A stretch of 8,845 bases of DNA, from the NCBI GenBank assembly GCA_937951935.1, contig CALGAM010000130.1, positions 1-8,845 on the forward strand, given 5' to 3'. Shown piece by piece: positions 1 through 6,719 of the stretch. A model generated the notes under the pieces. That model saw nothing but the letters and a program-made list of their open reading frames with translations. It was not told where the DNA came from and did not search any database. Position numbers and translations under genes: made by a program. Within the stretch, counting starts at the first letter, position 1; each line of letters begins with the position of its first letter. This DNA comes from an uncultured Micromonospora sp. (GTDB taxonomy: Bacteria > Actinomycetota > Actinomycetes > Mycobacteriales > Micromonosporaceae).

Positions 1-140
1 TGGTCCGGGACCACCTCGCCCGGATGATCAGCGGCCTCGACGTACCGGAGACGACCGTGACCGCCGGCGCCGGCGAGCCGGCGTCCCCGGCGACGCAGGG
101 CCACCGAACCCGTTCCGCCGCACCCGACAGGAGCGCCAAA
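1..140 (+). other. Open leader upstream of first SDR; possible tail of an upstream gene
   Basis: This stretch stays open in the frame of the SDR that starts at 141, with no stop between the window edge and that ATG. Its codons in that frame are mostly G/C-ending until about position 105, so it looks partly coding. Another frame ends in a TGA at 25-27, which overlaps an ATG at 24 in an ATGA junction; that could be the real end of the previous gene. The peptide encoded from 24 to 140 is Ala/Pro/Thr-rich and unlike any SDR sequence. Three readings remain: intergenic leader, end of an upstream ORF in one of two frames, or a longer N-terminus on the SDR. The strong ribosome binding site just before 141 favours the first two. 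Confidence 0.4.
129..133 (+). promoter_or_regulatory. Ribosome binding site fixing the start of the first SDR
   Basis: AGGAG lies seven bases before the ATG at 141. The alternative in-frame ATG at 24 has no purine-rich sequence in front of it. The Rossmann motif begins about eleven residues after the ATG at 141, the normal spacing for a classical SDR. Confidence 0.7.
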
Positions 141-911
141 ATGGAAAAACTCACCGGCAGGACAGCTTTGGTCACCGGCTCCAGCCGGGGCATCGGCCGG
201 GCCACCGCGCAGCGGCTGGCCAGGGAGGGTGCCCTGGTCGCCGTGCACTACGCGACGAACGAGGAGGCGGCGCGGGAAACCGTCGAGCTGATCGAGAAGG
301 ATGGCGGTCGCGCCTTCCCGGTCCGCGCCGAGCTGGGCGTCCCCGGTGACGTACACGAACTCTTCCTCGGTCTGGAGCAGGGGCTGAAGGAACGCACCGG
401 GGACACGACGCTCCACATCCTGGTCAACAACGCGGCGGAGACCTCGCCGACCGGCATCCCGCCGGCTGACGTCACGCCGGAGCAGTTCGACCGGTACGTC
501 GCGATCAACGCCAAGGCACCCTTCTTCATCGTCCAACGGGCACTGGACCTGATCCCCGAGGGCGGGCGCATCATCAACATCTCCTCCGGGCTCACCCGCT
601 GCGCCAACCCCGATCAGGTGGTCTACGCGATGACCAAGGGGGCGATCGAACAGATCACCCTGCACTTCGCCCGGTACCTCGGGCCGCGCGGGATCACCGT
701 GAACACGGTGGCACCCGGCATCACCAACAACGGCAACCCGGTCTTCGACGTGCCGGAGATCGTGGTCGAAATGGCGCGGCTGTCGGCGTTCCGGCGTGTC
801 GGCGAGGCCGCGGACGTCGCGGACGTGGTCGCCTTCCTCGCCAGCGACGACGCCCGCTGGATCACCGGGGCGTTCATCGACGCCAGCGGCGGCACCCTGC
901 TCGGGCAGTGA
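141..911 (+). CDS. Classical SDR oxidoreductase, FabG-like (3-oxoacyl-ACP reductase family)
   Basis: A 256-residue cytoplasmic short-chain dehydrogenase/reductase, the usual length for a classical SDR. The cofactor loop TGSSRGIG is at residues 12-19, the NNA motif at 96-98, and the full catalytic tetrad is visible: Asn123, Ser149, Tyr162 and Lys166. The 13-residue Ser-to-Tyr interval matches FabG. Arg16 in the glycine loop, with no Asp at the end of the second strand (sequence HYATNEEA), suggests NADPH. The C-terminus has the typical FabG ending with an ITGAFIDASGG motif. Family knowledge supports NADPH-dependent reduction of a ketone to an alcohol. In this cluster context a tailoring ketoreductase is more likely than housekeeping fatty-acid synthesis, but the substrate cannot be read from the sequence. 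The next SDR starts 29 bases downstream, so co-transcription is likely. Confidence 0.9.
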   Translation: MEKLTGRTALVTGSSRGIGRATAQRLAREGALVAVHYATNEEAARETVELIEKDGGRAFPVRAELGVPGDVHELFLGLEQGLKERTGDTTLHILVNNAAETSPTGIPPADVTPEQFDRYVAINAKAPFFIVQRALDLIPEGGRIINISSGLTRCANPDQVVYAMTKGAIEQITLHFARYLGPRGITVNTVAPGITNNGNPVFDVPEIVVEMARLSAFRRVGEAADVADVVAFLASDDARWITGAFIDASGGTLLGQ

Positions 912-940
912 ACCGGGCACCGACTCGACGAGGAGACGGC

Positions 941-1705
941 ATGATCTCCGACAGTACCCGCGTCGCCCTGGTGACCGGCGCCAACAGGGGCATCGGTCGG
1001 GCCATCGCGCGCGGGCTCGGCAAACGTGGTTGCCACGTCTACCTGGGAGCGCGTGACGAGGGCCGGGGCCGCGCCGCCGAGCGCGAGCTGCGCGCCGAGG
1101 GCCTCGACGTCCACTTCATACGCCTCGACGTGACCGACGAGTTCTCGGTGACGCTCGCCGCGAAACGCATCGAGGAGGAGGTGGGGCGGCTCGACTCGCT
1201 GGTCAACAACGCCGGCATCGGCGGGCCGCCCCTGCCGCCCAGCCAGACCCCGATCGAGCAGGTGCGGCGCACGTTCGAAACGAACGTGTTCGGCGTGATC
1301 ACCGTGACCAACACCATGATGCCGCTGCTGCGGCGCTCGGCTGCCGGCCGGATCGTGAACGTCAGCAGCCTGCTCGGGTCGCTGCGGCACGCCGCCGACC
1401 GGACCGATCCGACCGGGGTCTTCCCGCCCGGGGTGTTCCCGGCGGTCCTGGACTACAACACGTCGAAGGCGGCGCTCAACGCGATCACCGTCACCTACGC
1501 GAACGAGCTGCGCGACACCGGAATCCTGGTCAACGCGGTCTCTCCGGGCTTCGTCGCCACCGACATCAACGACCACCGGGGCGTCCTCACCCCGGAACAG
1601 GGCGCCCGCATCCCGGTGCTGCTGGCGACCCTCGGCGACGACGGGCCCACGGCCGCCTTCCTCACCGAGGACGGAACGCCGACCGGGCGGCGGCTGGAGT
1701 GGTGA
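941..1705 (+). CDS. SDR oxidoreductase, carbonyl-reductase-like, paralogue of the SDR at 8154
   Basis: A 254-residue SDR starting at an ATG preceded by AGGAG at 931-935. The cofactor loop TGANRGIG is at residues 12-19, followed by GARD at the end of strand two; an NNAG motif is present, and the active site is Asn115, Ser143, Tyr172 and Lys176. The 29-residue Ser-to-Tyr interval is longer than in FabG and resembles the carbonyl-reductase/menthone-reductase branch of the family. The C-terminal tail is short and ends in a TEDGTPTGRRLEW-type sequence common in that branch. The predicted role is NAD(P)H-dependent reduction (or reverse oxidation) of a carbonyl on the cluster product; the substrate is unknown. 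It is much closer in sequence to the partial SDR at 8154 than to its immediate upstream neighbour. Its TGA shares its last base with the ATG of the acyltransferase (TGATG), implying translational coupling. Confidence 0.9.
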   Translation: MISDSTRVALVTGANRGIGRAIARGLGKRGCHVYLGARDEGRGRAAERELRAEGLDVHFIRLDVTDEFSVTLAAKRIEEEVGRLDSLVNNAGIGGPPLPPSQTPIEQVRRTFETNVFGVITVTNTMMPLLRRSAAGRIVNVSSLLGSLRHAADRTDPTGVFPPGVFPAVLDYNTSKAALNAITVTYANELRDTGILVNAVSPGFVATDINDHRGVLTPEQGARIPVLLATLGDDGPTAAFLTEDGTPTGRRLEW

Positions 1706-3027
1706 TGGTCGACGGAGACGCCACCGAGATGAGTACACCCACCCCGCCCTCGGGTCGGGCCGGCCCCGCCGACCGTCCCGGCCCGCTGCACTCGCTGACC
1801 GGGCTGCGATTCGTTGCCGCGCTGCTGGTCTTCCTGTGCCACGCGACCCTCGCCGGCTCGTACATACCGCCGTACACGCCGATCAACCCGTACGCCGACC
1901 CCGACCTGGCCGCCGCCCTGACCTGGGCATTCGGCACGTTCGGCTTCATCGGGGTGTCGTTCTTCTTCGTCCTGAGTGGGTTCGTGCTCACCTGGTCCCT
2001 CCGACCCGGTGAGCCGGCCAGGGCCTTCCTGCGCCGGCGGATCCTGAAGATCTTTCCGAACCACCTCGTCACCTGGGCGCTGGCCATGGTGCTGTTCGCC
2101 GCGGTGCTCACCCCGCCATCCCGATGGCTGCCGAACCTGTTGCTGGTGCACGCGTTCTTCCCGTCGCCGGAGTTCTTTCTCACCGTCAACGTGCCATCCT
2201 GGACGCTCAGCTGCGAGCTGCTGTTTTACCTGCTGTTCCCGCTGATCGTCCGTCCGGTCCGGCGGATACCCCAAAACCGGCTCTGGACGTGGGCCGGCGT
2301 GCTGGTCGTCGGCATGGCCCTGGTCCCGGTCGTGGGCTACCTCCTGCTGCCGGACCAGCCCTCGTACCAGGGAAGCCCGGCGTCGGTGGCGCAGTTCTGG
2401 TTCGGCTACTTCTTCCCGGTGCCGCGCCTGTTCGAGTTCGTGCTCGGCATGGTGCTGGCGCGAATCGTGCTCTCCGGGCGGTGGCTGCCGCTCGGCATCG
2501 CCCCGGCAGCCGGTCTGATGCTGCTCGGGTACGCGGCGGTGCAGGTCGTTCCGTTCCTGTTCAAGTTCACCGTGGCCACGATCCTGCCGATCGGGGCGCT
2601 CATCTGTGCCGCGGCGGCGGCTGACCACCGGGGTGCCCCGTCGGTGCTGCGGGGGCGGGTCATGCGCTGGCTGGGCGAGGTGTCCTTCGGGCTCTACATC
2701 TGCCAGGGGATCGTCCTGTTCTACGGTCGATGGCTACTCGGTCCGGAGCGGGTCTTCGACGTGCCCGAGGCCACCGCCGTGATCGCCGGGCTGTTCCTGG
2801 CCAACCTGCTGGCCGGATGGATGCTCTACGTGGGTGTCGAGCGGCCGATCATGCGGCGCTGGAGCCACCCGCGCCGCGGTACCGTCGTGGCACCGGCCCG
2901 AAAGGCGACCGCCGTGGGGTCCGCACCGGAGGCTGCCGGCGCGGTGGCGACCATGGCCGCGCCGACTGGCCCGTCCGCCGCCCCACCGGCGGAACTGCCC
3001 ACCGTGTCAGTGGTGGAGCCGCGATGA
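1705..3027 (+). CDS. Acyltransferase-3 family membrane O-acyltransferase
   Basis: A 440-residue integral membrane protein with about ten hydrophobic segments, the normal architecture of the acyltransferase-3 family, which moves acyl groups from acyl-CoA to hydroxyls of sugars, lipids, peptidoglycan or macrolides. The family's R-X10-H motif is seen as Arg35 and His46 within LTGLRFVAALLVFLCH. Other family marks are FFFVLSGFVLTWS after the second hydrophobic stretch, and PSWTLSCELLFYLLFP. A closing helix with VERPIM precedes an Ala/Pro-rich cytoplasmic tail of about 60 residues. ATG 1705 is chosen because GGAG at 1696-1699 is well spaced and it overlaps the previous stop; GTG 1699 or 1702 and ATG 1729 are alternatives. 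Within a cluster this family includes antibiotic acylases such as the midecamycin 3-O-acyltransferase MdmB, so product acylation is the likeliest role (inference). It overlaps the exporter gene by four bases. Confidence 0.88.
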   Translation: MVDGDATEMSTPTPPSGRAGPADRPGPLHSLTGLRFVAALLVFLCHATLAGSYIPPYTPINPYADPDLAAALTWAFGTFGFIGVSFFFVLSGFVLTWSLRPGEPARAFLRRRILKIFPNHLVTWALAMVLFAAVLTPPSRWLPNLLLVHAFFPSPEFFLTVNVPSWTLSCELLFYLLFPLIVRPVRRIPQNRLWTWAGVLVVGMALVPVVGYLLLPDQPSYQGSPASVAQFWFGYFFPVPRLFEFVLGMVLARIVLSGRWLPLGIAPAAGLMLLGYAAVQVVPFLFKFTVATILPIGALICAAAAADHRGAPSVLRGRVMRWLGEVSFGLYICQGIVLFYGRWLLGPERVFDVPEATAVIAGLFLANLLAGWMLYVGVERPIMRRWSHPRRGTVVAPARKATAVGSAPEAAGAVATMAAPTGPSAAPPAELPTVSVVEPR

Positions 3028-4334
3028 CGCCTGTCCACCACGCCAATGGGGGATCCGCGAGGACGGCCGGGACCGCGGCCCGCCGGACGCCGGTGACCCG
3101 ATGGGAGCCCCGGCTCTGGGCGCTGCTGCTGGTCCTCTCCGGCAACATGGCGCTGGACTCCGTCGAGGTGTCGGTGGTGCTGGTCGCGTTACCGACCATC
3201 GGCGCCGACCTCGGCCTCTCGCCGTGGGGCGCGCAGTGGCTGATGAGCGGCTTCGCGGTCGGCTTCGGCGTGTTGCTGCTCGCCGGGGGCCGGATCACCG
3301 CCCGCTGGGGCACCCGCCGCCTCTACCTCGCGGCGATGGCCGGGTTCGCGCTCGCCTCGCTGGTCGGCGGCCTCTCCGATGACATCGCGGTGCTCGTCGC
3401 CACCCGGGTGGTCAAGGGCTGCTGTGCCGCACTGACCGCCCCGGCCGGGCTCGCCATCATCGTGAGCACGTTCCCCGGCGGGACGCCCCAGCGGCGGGCC
3501 GTCTCGGTCTACGCCTGGGTCGGCGCGGTGGGTTTCACCCTCGGGCTACTGCTCTCCGCCGGGCTGGTGGAGGTGGACTGGCACGGGGTCTTCCTGTTCC
3601 CTGCCCCGGTGGCGCTGCTGCTGCTCGTGTCCGGGCTGCGCCTGCTTCCCCCCGACCCACCCCGATCCGCCGCACCGCGGCTCCGCGGGCTCCCGCGTGG
3701 CGCGCTGGTCCGCTCCGCACTCGGCGCCGCCACGCTCAACGGCACGTACCAGAGCCTGCTGGTGCTCTTCACCTTCCAGGCCGGCGGGATCGGCTGGCGT
3801 CCCTGGCAGACCGTGCTCGCGCTGCTGCCAGCCTGTGTCCCGCTGGTGCTCACCGTTCCCTTCGCGGCCGCGATGGTGGCCCGGTTCGGCACGGCCCGGC
3901 TGATAGCCGTTGGTGCCTTCGCGGCGTTTCTCGGCCAGGCGTACTACCTGTGGCGTCCGGCGGCCGAGCCGTATCCGACCACTGCCCTGCCGGCGCTGTT
4001 GCTGGTCGAGGCGGGGTTCGTGTTCGCGTTCGCGGCGCTGAACATGCAGGCCACCGCCGAGATCCCGGTGCCTCGGCGGGGCGTCGCGGTGGCGCTGTAC
4101 CAGACGGCCGTCCAGTTCGGTGCCGCGCTGCTGTTGCCGCTGGTGATCCTGGCGGCGGCAGCCGGCGGTCACCGTGCGGCGCTGGCGCTGACCACGTCGG
4201 CCGCCGCCGTCGGGCTGGTCACCGCGCTGATCGGGCTGACGCGCGGACCGGCCGCCGACCGAGCCGGGCAACGACCGCGGGCCGAGGCGGCGGAGGGCCA
4301 GCGGATTCCGACCCACCGAGCCGTCGAGGAGTGA
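3024..4334 (+). CDS. MFS drug/metabolite exporter, DHA2-like, about 12 helices
   Basis: A 436-residue major facilitator superfamily transporter of the inner membrane. About twelve hydrophobic helices can be drawn, the first at roughly residues 31-56. The N-terminal half has the drug:proton antiporter look: Asp45 in the first helix followed by VALPTIGADLGLS, a loop motif GGRITARWGTRRL between helices 2 and 3, a conserved Arg in ATRVVKG of helix 4, and a helix 5 GAVGFTLGLLL that is a relaxed version of the antiporter motif C. The spacing suits DHA2 relatives, although DHA2 pumps usually have 14 helices and about 480-530 residues, so this is a short member. ATG 3024 overlaps the acyltransferase stop as ATGA and has GGAG at 3015-3018. 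The likely role is export of, and self-resistance to, the cluster product. Codon 56 is TTA, the only one in the window, so translation may depend on the rare Leu-tRNA. Confidence 0.9.
   Translation: MTPVHHANGGSARTAGTAARRTPVTRWEPRLWALLLVLSGNMALDSVEVSVVLVALPTIGADLGLSPWGAQWLMSGFAVGFGVLLLAGGRITARWGTRRLYLAAMAGFALASLVGGLSDDIAVLVATRVVKGCCAALTAPAGLAIIVSTFPGGTPQRRAVSVYAWVGAVGFTLGLLLSAGLVEVDWHGVFLFPAPVALLLLVSGLRLLPPDPPRSAAPRLRGLPRGALVRSALGAATLNGTYQSLLVLFTFQAGGIGWRPWQTVLALLPACVPLVLTVPFAAAMVARFGTARLIAVGAFAAFLGQAYYLWRPAAEPYPTTALPALLLVEAGFVFAFAALNMQATAEIPVPRRGVAVALYQTAVQFGAALLLPLVILAAAAGGHRAALALTTSAAAVGLVTALIGLTRGPAADRAGQRPRAEAAEGQRIPTHRAVEE
3189..3191 (+). promoter_or_regulatory. In-frame TTA (Leu) codon, possible bldA-type control point
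   Basis: Codon 56 of the exporter, in VALPTI, is TTA. Reading all genes in the window, I found no other in-frame TTA. In Streptomyces, TTA codons are decoded only by the bldA tRNA and delay translation until differentiation; whether this host uses the same control is inference. Confidence 0.6.
4327..4331 (+). promoter_or_regulatory. Ribosome binding site overlapping the exporter stop
   Basis: AGGAG sits eight bases ahead of the TTG at 4340 and lies in the last codons of the exporter. The GTG at 4331 (GTGA overlap with the exporter stop) begins on the last base of this site, so it could not use it. This favours the TTG start, though the proteins differ by only three residues. Confidence 0.5.
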
Positions 4335-4339
4335 GTCAG

Positions 4340-4933
4340 TTGCCGGACCACCCGATCAGACTCGCCGTCATCATCGCCAGCGTCCGTGCCGGGCGGCTCG
4401 GCCCCACCGTTGCCGACTGGCTGGTCGGCCGGGCCAGTGAGCGGCCGGACCTGGCCGTCGACCGGATCGACCTGCTCGACCATCCGCTGCCGCTGGCGTT
4501 GCCGTCCCCCGAACATCCGCCGTCCGCCGAGGCCGCCGAGGTACGCGCCCGGCTGGGCGCCCGGCTGGCCGCGGCCGACGCCTTCATCGTCGTGACACCG
4601 GAGTACAACCACAGCTTCCCCGCGCCGCTGAAGAACGTACTCGACTGGTTCCTCGACGAGTGGGCGGCCAAGCCGGTCGGTTTCGTCTCCTACGGCGGGC
4701 TCGCCGGGGGCCTGCGCGCGGTCGAGCACCTGCGTCAGGTCTTCGCCGAACTGCACGCCGTGACCGTCCGCGAGACGGTCAGCTTTCACAACGCCTGGAC
4801 CCGCTTTGACGAGCGTGGGGTCCCGGCACCCGCCGGGGAGGCCGAGGCCGCTGCGAAGGCCCTGCTCGACCAGCTCTGTTGGTGGGCGGAGGCGTTGCGG
4901 ACGGCGCGGGCGGTCCGGCCGTACCGCCGCTGA
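4340..4933 (+). CDS. NAD(P)H-dependent FMN reductase (flavodoxin-like)
   Basis: A 197-residue soluble flavoprotein of the NADPH-dependent FMN reductase family. The FMN phosphate loop appears as ASVRAGRLG (Ser14 to Gly21), after a short hydrophobic first strand. The flavin-ring signature PEYN is at residues 87-90, followed by the family motif LKNVLDW (97-103), then SYGGLAGG, which usually packs by the flavin. Length and motif order are those of a complete family member. It reduces FMN (or quinones/azo compounds in some relatives) with NAD(P)H. It follows the exporter with almost no gap and precedes the two-domain ABM gene, suggesting it supplies reduced flavin to a pathway oxygenase, as the flavin reductases of jadomycin and gilvocarcin clusters do (analogy, not proof). 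A TTG start is chosen on its ribosome binding site; GTG 4331 is the alternative. A quinone reductase role is also possible. Confidence 0.87.
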   Translation: MPDHPIRLAVIIASVRAGRLGPTVADWLVGRASERPDLAVDRIDLLDHPLPLALPSPEHPPSAEAAEVRARLGARLAAADAFIVVTPEYNHSFPAPLKNVLDWFLDEWAAKPVGFVSYGGLAGGLRAVEHLRQVFAELHAVTVRETVSFHNAWTRFDERGVPAPAGEAEAAAKALLDQLCWWAEALRTARAVRPYRR

Positions 4934-4986
4934 GGCACCGAGGTGTCGTACCGCCAGATTGGAGAACCACGGTGACAGGAGACCTG

Positions 4987-5625
4987 ATGACCACGGCGAC
5001 CGTGAAGACCATGCCAGACGTACGCCGCACCGACGCGACGGCCGTCTTCGTCAGCACCTGGTACGTCCCGGACCCGGAGAGCCGGTCGCGCCTGCTCGGC
5101 GGGCTGGGCCGGCAGTGGCGCGACCCGGCCGGCGGAGCGGGAATCGTCTCTGCCAGCTCCTTCGTCAGCGTCGCCGGAGACACGATCCTGGCGTACGTCC
5201 AGTGCGCCGACCCGGCGGGCTACCGTCGGGCGATGCGGTCCACCCCGGGCGCGGTGCAGGTCGGAGCGGTGGAGTACCGGTTGCGGCGCTGCGTGGTGTG
5301 CGCCGACGGGGCGCCCGGGTGTGTGGTCGTCGCGACCTTCGACGTCGACGGGCCGGACCGGCAGGCGCACATCGTCGACGCCATCGTCGACGCCATCGAA
5401 CAGGCACCACCGGACGGCCAGCCTGGGCTGCTCGCCGCCAACTTCCACGTCAGTGTGGACGGGAGCCGGGTGCTCAACTACGCGGAGTGGACCACGGACG
5501 AGGCGCACGAAACGTTTCTCGCCGGTTCGACCCGGGCCACCGCTCTGCGGATCAGTACCACCACGCCGGGCGTACGCCCCATCGGCTTCACCCGCTACCA
5601 CCTGCACGAGAGCTGTCAGCCGTAG
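4987..5625 (+). CDS. Two-domain antibiotic biosynthesis monooxygenase (ABM) family protein
   Basis: A 212-residue protein made of two tandem ferredoxin-like ABM domains, about residues 17-105 and 112-205. Each has a beta strand opening (FVSTWYV; VVVATFDVDG), a helix with a following glycine (GAGIVSASSF; GLLAANFHVSVDG) and a third-strand motif (ILAYVQCAD; LNYAEW at 163-168). The second copy fits the family best. ABM proteins oxygenate quinone or anthrone-like intermediates, often without metal or bound cofactor; some related cluster enzymes take reduced flavin from a partner reductase. The reductase gene directly upstream makes such pairing attractive (inference). Fused double-ABM proteins recur in aromatic polyketide clusters, which is the main hint to the product class. 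ATG 4987 has AGGAG at 4977-4981; GTG 4972 has GGAG at 4961-4964 and would add five residues. Confidence 0.82.
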   Translation: MTTATVKTMPDVRRTDATAVFVSTWYVPDPESRSRLLGGLGRQWRDPAGGAGIVSASSFVSVAGDTILAYVQCADPAGYRRAMRSTPGAVQVGAVEYRLRRCVVCADGAPGCVVVATFDVDGPDRQAHIVDAIVDAIEQAPPDGQPGLLAANFHVSVDGSRVLNYAEWTTDEAHETFLAGSTRATALRISTTTPGVRPIGFTRYHLHESCQP

Positions 5626-5776
5626 CTTCGAGCCGGTACGGTCGTCCAACAACTTGAACTGGCAGGTACAGTATGACGGACCAATCGGTATGATGTGGCC
5701 CGGACGACGGCCCGATGAGCTCTGACGTGCCCACGTCGATGCCAGGCGCAACCCGGGTCGATGAAGGAGTCAGTTC
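5626..5776 (+). promoter_or_regulatory. 151-bp intergenic region, weak promoter-like elements with direct repeats
   Basis: The gap is the first longer break after the packed block. It contains GTATGACG at 5671-5678 and GTATGATG at 5688-5695, direct repeats 17 bases apart that both resemble -10 boxes. A partial -35 (GGTACA, 5665-5670) lies 18 bases before TATGAT (5689-5694). A TTGAAC at 5654-5659 is badly spaced for either. No terminator hairpin is evident. A weak promoter for the downstream SDR is possible, but simple read-through is equally compatible. Confidence 0.35.
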
Positions 5777-6601
5777 GTGAAGACCATTGTGATTTCGGGC
5801 GGAACCGACGGGATCGGCGCCGGGCTCGCGCTGGCCTGCCTGCGTCGGGGCGACACTGTCGTCATCGTCGGCCGGGACCAGGCGAAGGGCGCGGCGCTCG
5901 TCGACGCCGCGAGGAAAGGGGGAGCCGTCGCCGAGGCGATGGTCGTCCGGGCGGATCTGAGCCTGGTCAGCGAGAACGAGCGGGTCGTCAAGGAGATCAA
6001 GGTTCGCTTTCCGACCGTGGACGCGCTGGTGCTCTGCGCCCGGTTCTTCCGCAGCAGGCACGCGGTGACCGCGGAGGGGTTCGAGCACAACCTGGCCCTG
6101 TTCTACCTGAGTCGGTTCCTGCTCGGGCACGGGCTCGCCGACGCGATGGAGCGGGCCCAGCAACCTGTCGTCGTCAACGTCGCCGGCCCCGGCCCGAACC
6201 CGACCGACATCCACTGGGACGACCTCGGGCTCGCCCGCAACTACGATGGCGTCACCGCCCTCATGCAGGGCGGCAGGCTGAACGATCTGCTCGGGGCGGC
6301 CTTCCCTGCCGTCCACCCGGAAAGCCGAATCCGGTACGTCCTGGTGAATCCCGGCAGCACCGCGACCAGTTTCGCCGGGGAGTACGACCCGCCGACCGCC
6401 GCCCACATCGAGTCGATGAAGCGGTTCGGGAAGCCGGTCGAGCAGAGCGTTGCTCCGATTCTCACGCTGCTGGACACGCCACCGGACGAGCCGCTGAGCG
6501 CCTTCGTGGAAGGGCGACGAATCAGCGTGGACGGTCCTGCGTTCGATCGCGACGACGCGCTTCGGCTGCACACCCTCACCGAGAAGATGCTGTCCCGTTG
6601 A
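5777..6601 (+). CDS. SDR-fold protein, retinol-dehydrogenase-like, with catalytic residues replaced
   Basis: A 274-residue SDR-fold protein with a GTG start supported by AAGGAG at 5764-5769. The cofactor loop GGTDGIG (residues 8-14) and VGRD at the end of strand two are intact, so NAD(P)H binding is expected. The overall pattern follows the retinol-dehydrogenase-like branch: FEHNLALFYLSRFLL, then WDDLG, then LNDLL. By alignment to that branch the active site is lost: the Ser position is Gly137 (NVAGPG), Tyr is Met163 and Lys is Arg167 (MQGGR in place of YxxSK). The NAG motif is also altered to CAR (87-89). Asn105 of the tetrad appears kept. The gene is full length with normal codon use, so it is not a decaying pseudogene. 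It may be a non-catalytic scaffold or ligand sensor, or use an unusual mechanism. It stands alone between two intergenic gaps, upstream of the P450. Confidence 0.85.
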   Translation: MKTIVISGGTDGIGAGLALACLRRGDTVVIVGRDQAKGAALVDAARKGGAVAEAMVVRADLSLVSENERVVKEIKVRFPTVDALVLCARFFRSRHAVTAEGFEHNLALFYLSRFLLGHGLADAMERAQQPVVVNVAGPGPNPTDIHWDDLGLARNYDGVTALMQGGRLNDLLGAAFPAVHPESRIRYVLVNPGSTATSFAGEYDPPTAAHIESMKRFGKPVEQSVAPILTLLDTPPDEPLSAFVEGRRISVDGPAFDRDDALRLHTLTEKMLSR

Positions 6602-6682
6602 ATGGTCGTCCGAGGCGGCGAGATCTGGGGACGGGCTGACGTCCGGGCATCGCCGGCGGCAGGGGCCGGGCGGGGTGAGGAC

Positions 6683-6711
6683 TTGACGAAGAATTGACGA
6701 TAGCTTGAGGT
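6683..6711 (+). promoter_or_regulatory. Three 11-bp-phased heptamer repeats, SARP-type binding site
   Basis: TTGACGA (6683-6689), TTGACGA (6694-6700) and TTGAGGT (6705-6711) start exactly 11 bases apart, one helical turn. A weak fourth copy, CTGATTG, falls on the same phase at 6716-6722. SARP-family activators of antibiotic clusters bind direct heptamer repeats phased by 11 bp near the -35 region, which is the arrangement here. The array ends just before the -35 of the promoter at 6720. The regulator gene is not in the window. Confidence 0.6.
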
Positions 6712-6719
6712 CCGCCTGA

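Noticed and set aside
623..1738. Long open frame on the minus strand (about 370 codons), and similar ones at 1495-2628, 4786-5751, 6781-8169 and 7641-8834
   Set aside because: They lie antisense to genes with clear motifs, translate to Arg/Gly/Pro/His-rich low-complexity sequence with no recognisable domain, and are expected shadows in high-GC DNA.
4920..4955. CGTACCGCC repeated at 4920 and 4947
   Set aside because: A nine-base GC-rich repeat spanning a gene end is easily expected by chance here; no further copies or symmetry.
5371..5394. Tandem 12-base repeat in the ABM gene encoding IVDA twice
   Set aside because: It falls in an ordinary helix of the second ABM domain and appears not to add length relative to the family, so likely codon coincidence rather than a functional repeat.
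5654..5677. TTGAAC and TATGAC as a -35/-10 pair
   Set aside because: The 12-base spacer is too short for a normal promoter.
5735..5763. GTCGATG repeated at 5735 and 5757, 22 bases apart, as a second SARP-type site
   Set aside because: There is no intermediate copy on the 11-base phase and it abuts the ribosome binding site of the SDR, too close to the start codon for an activator site.
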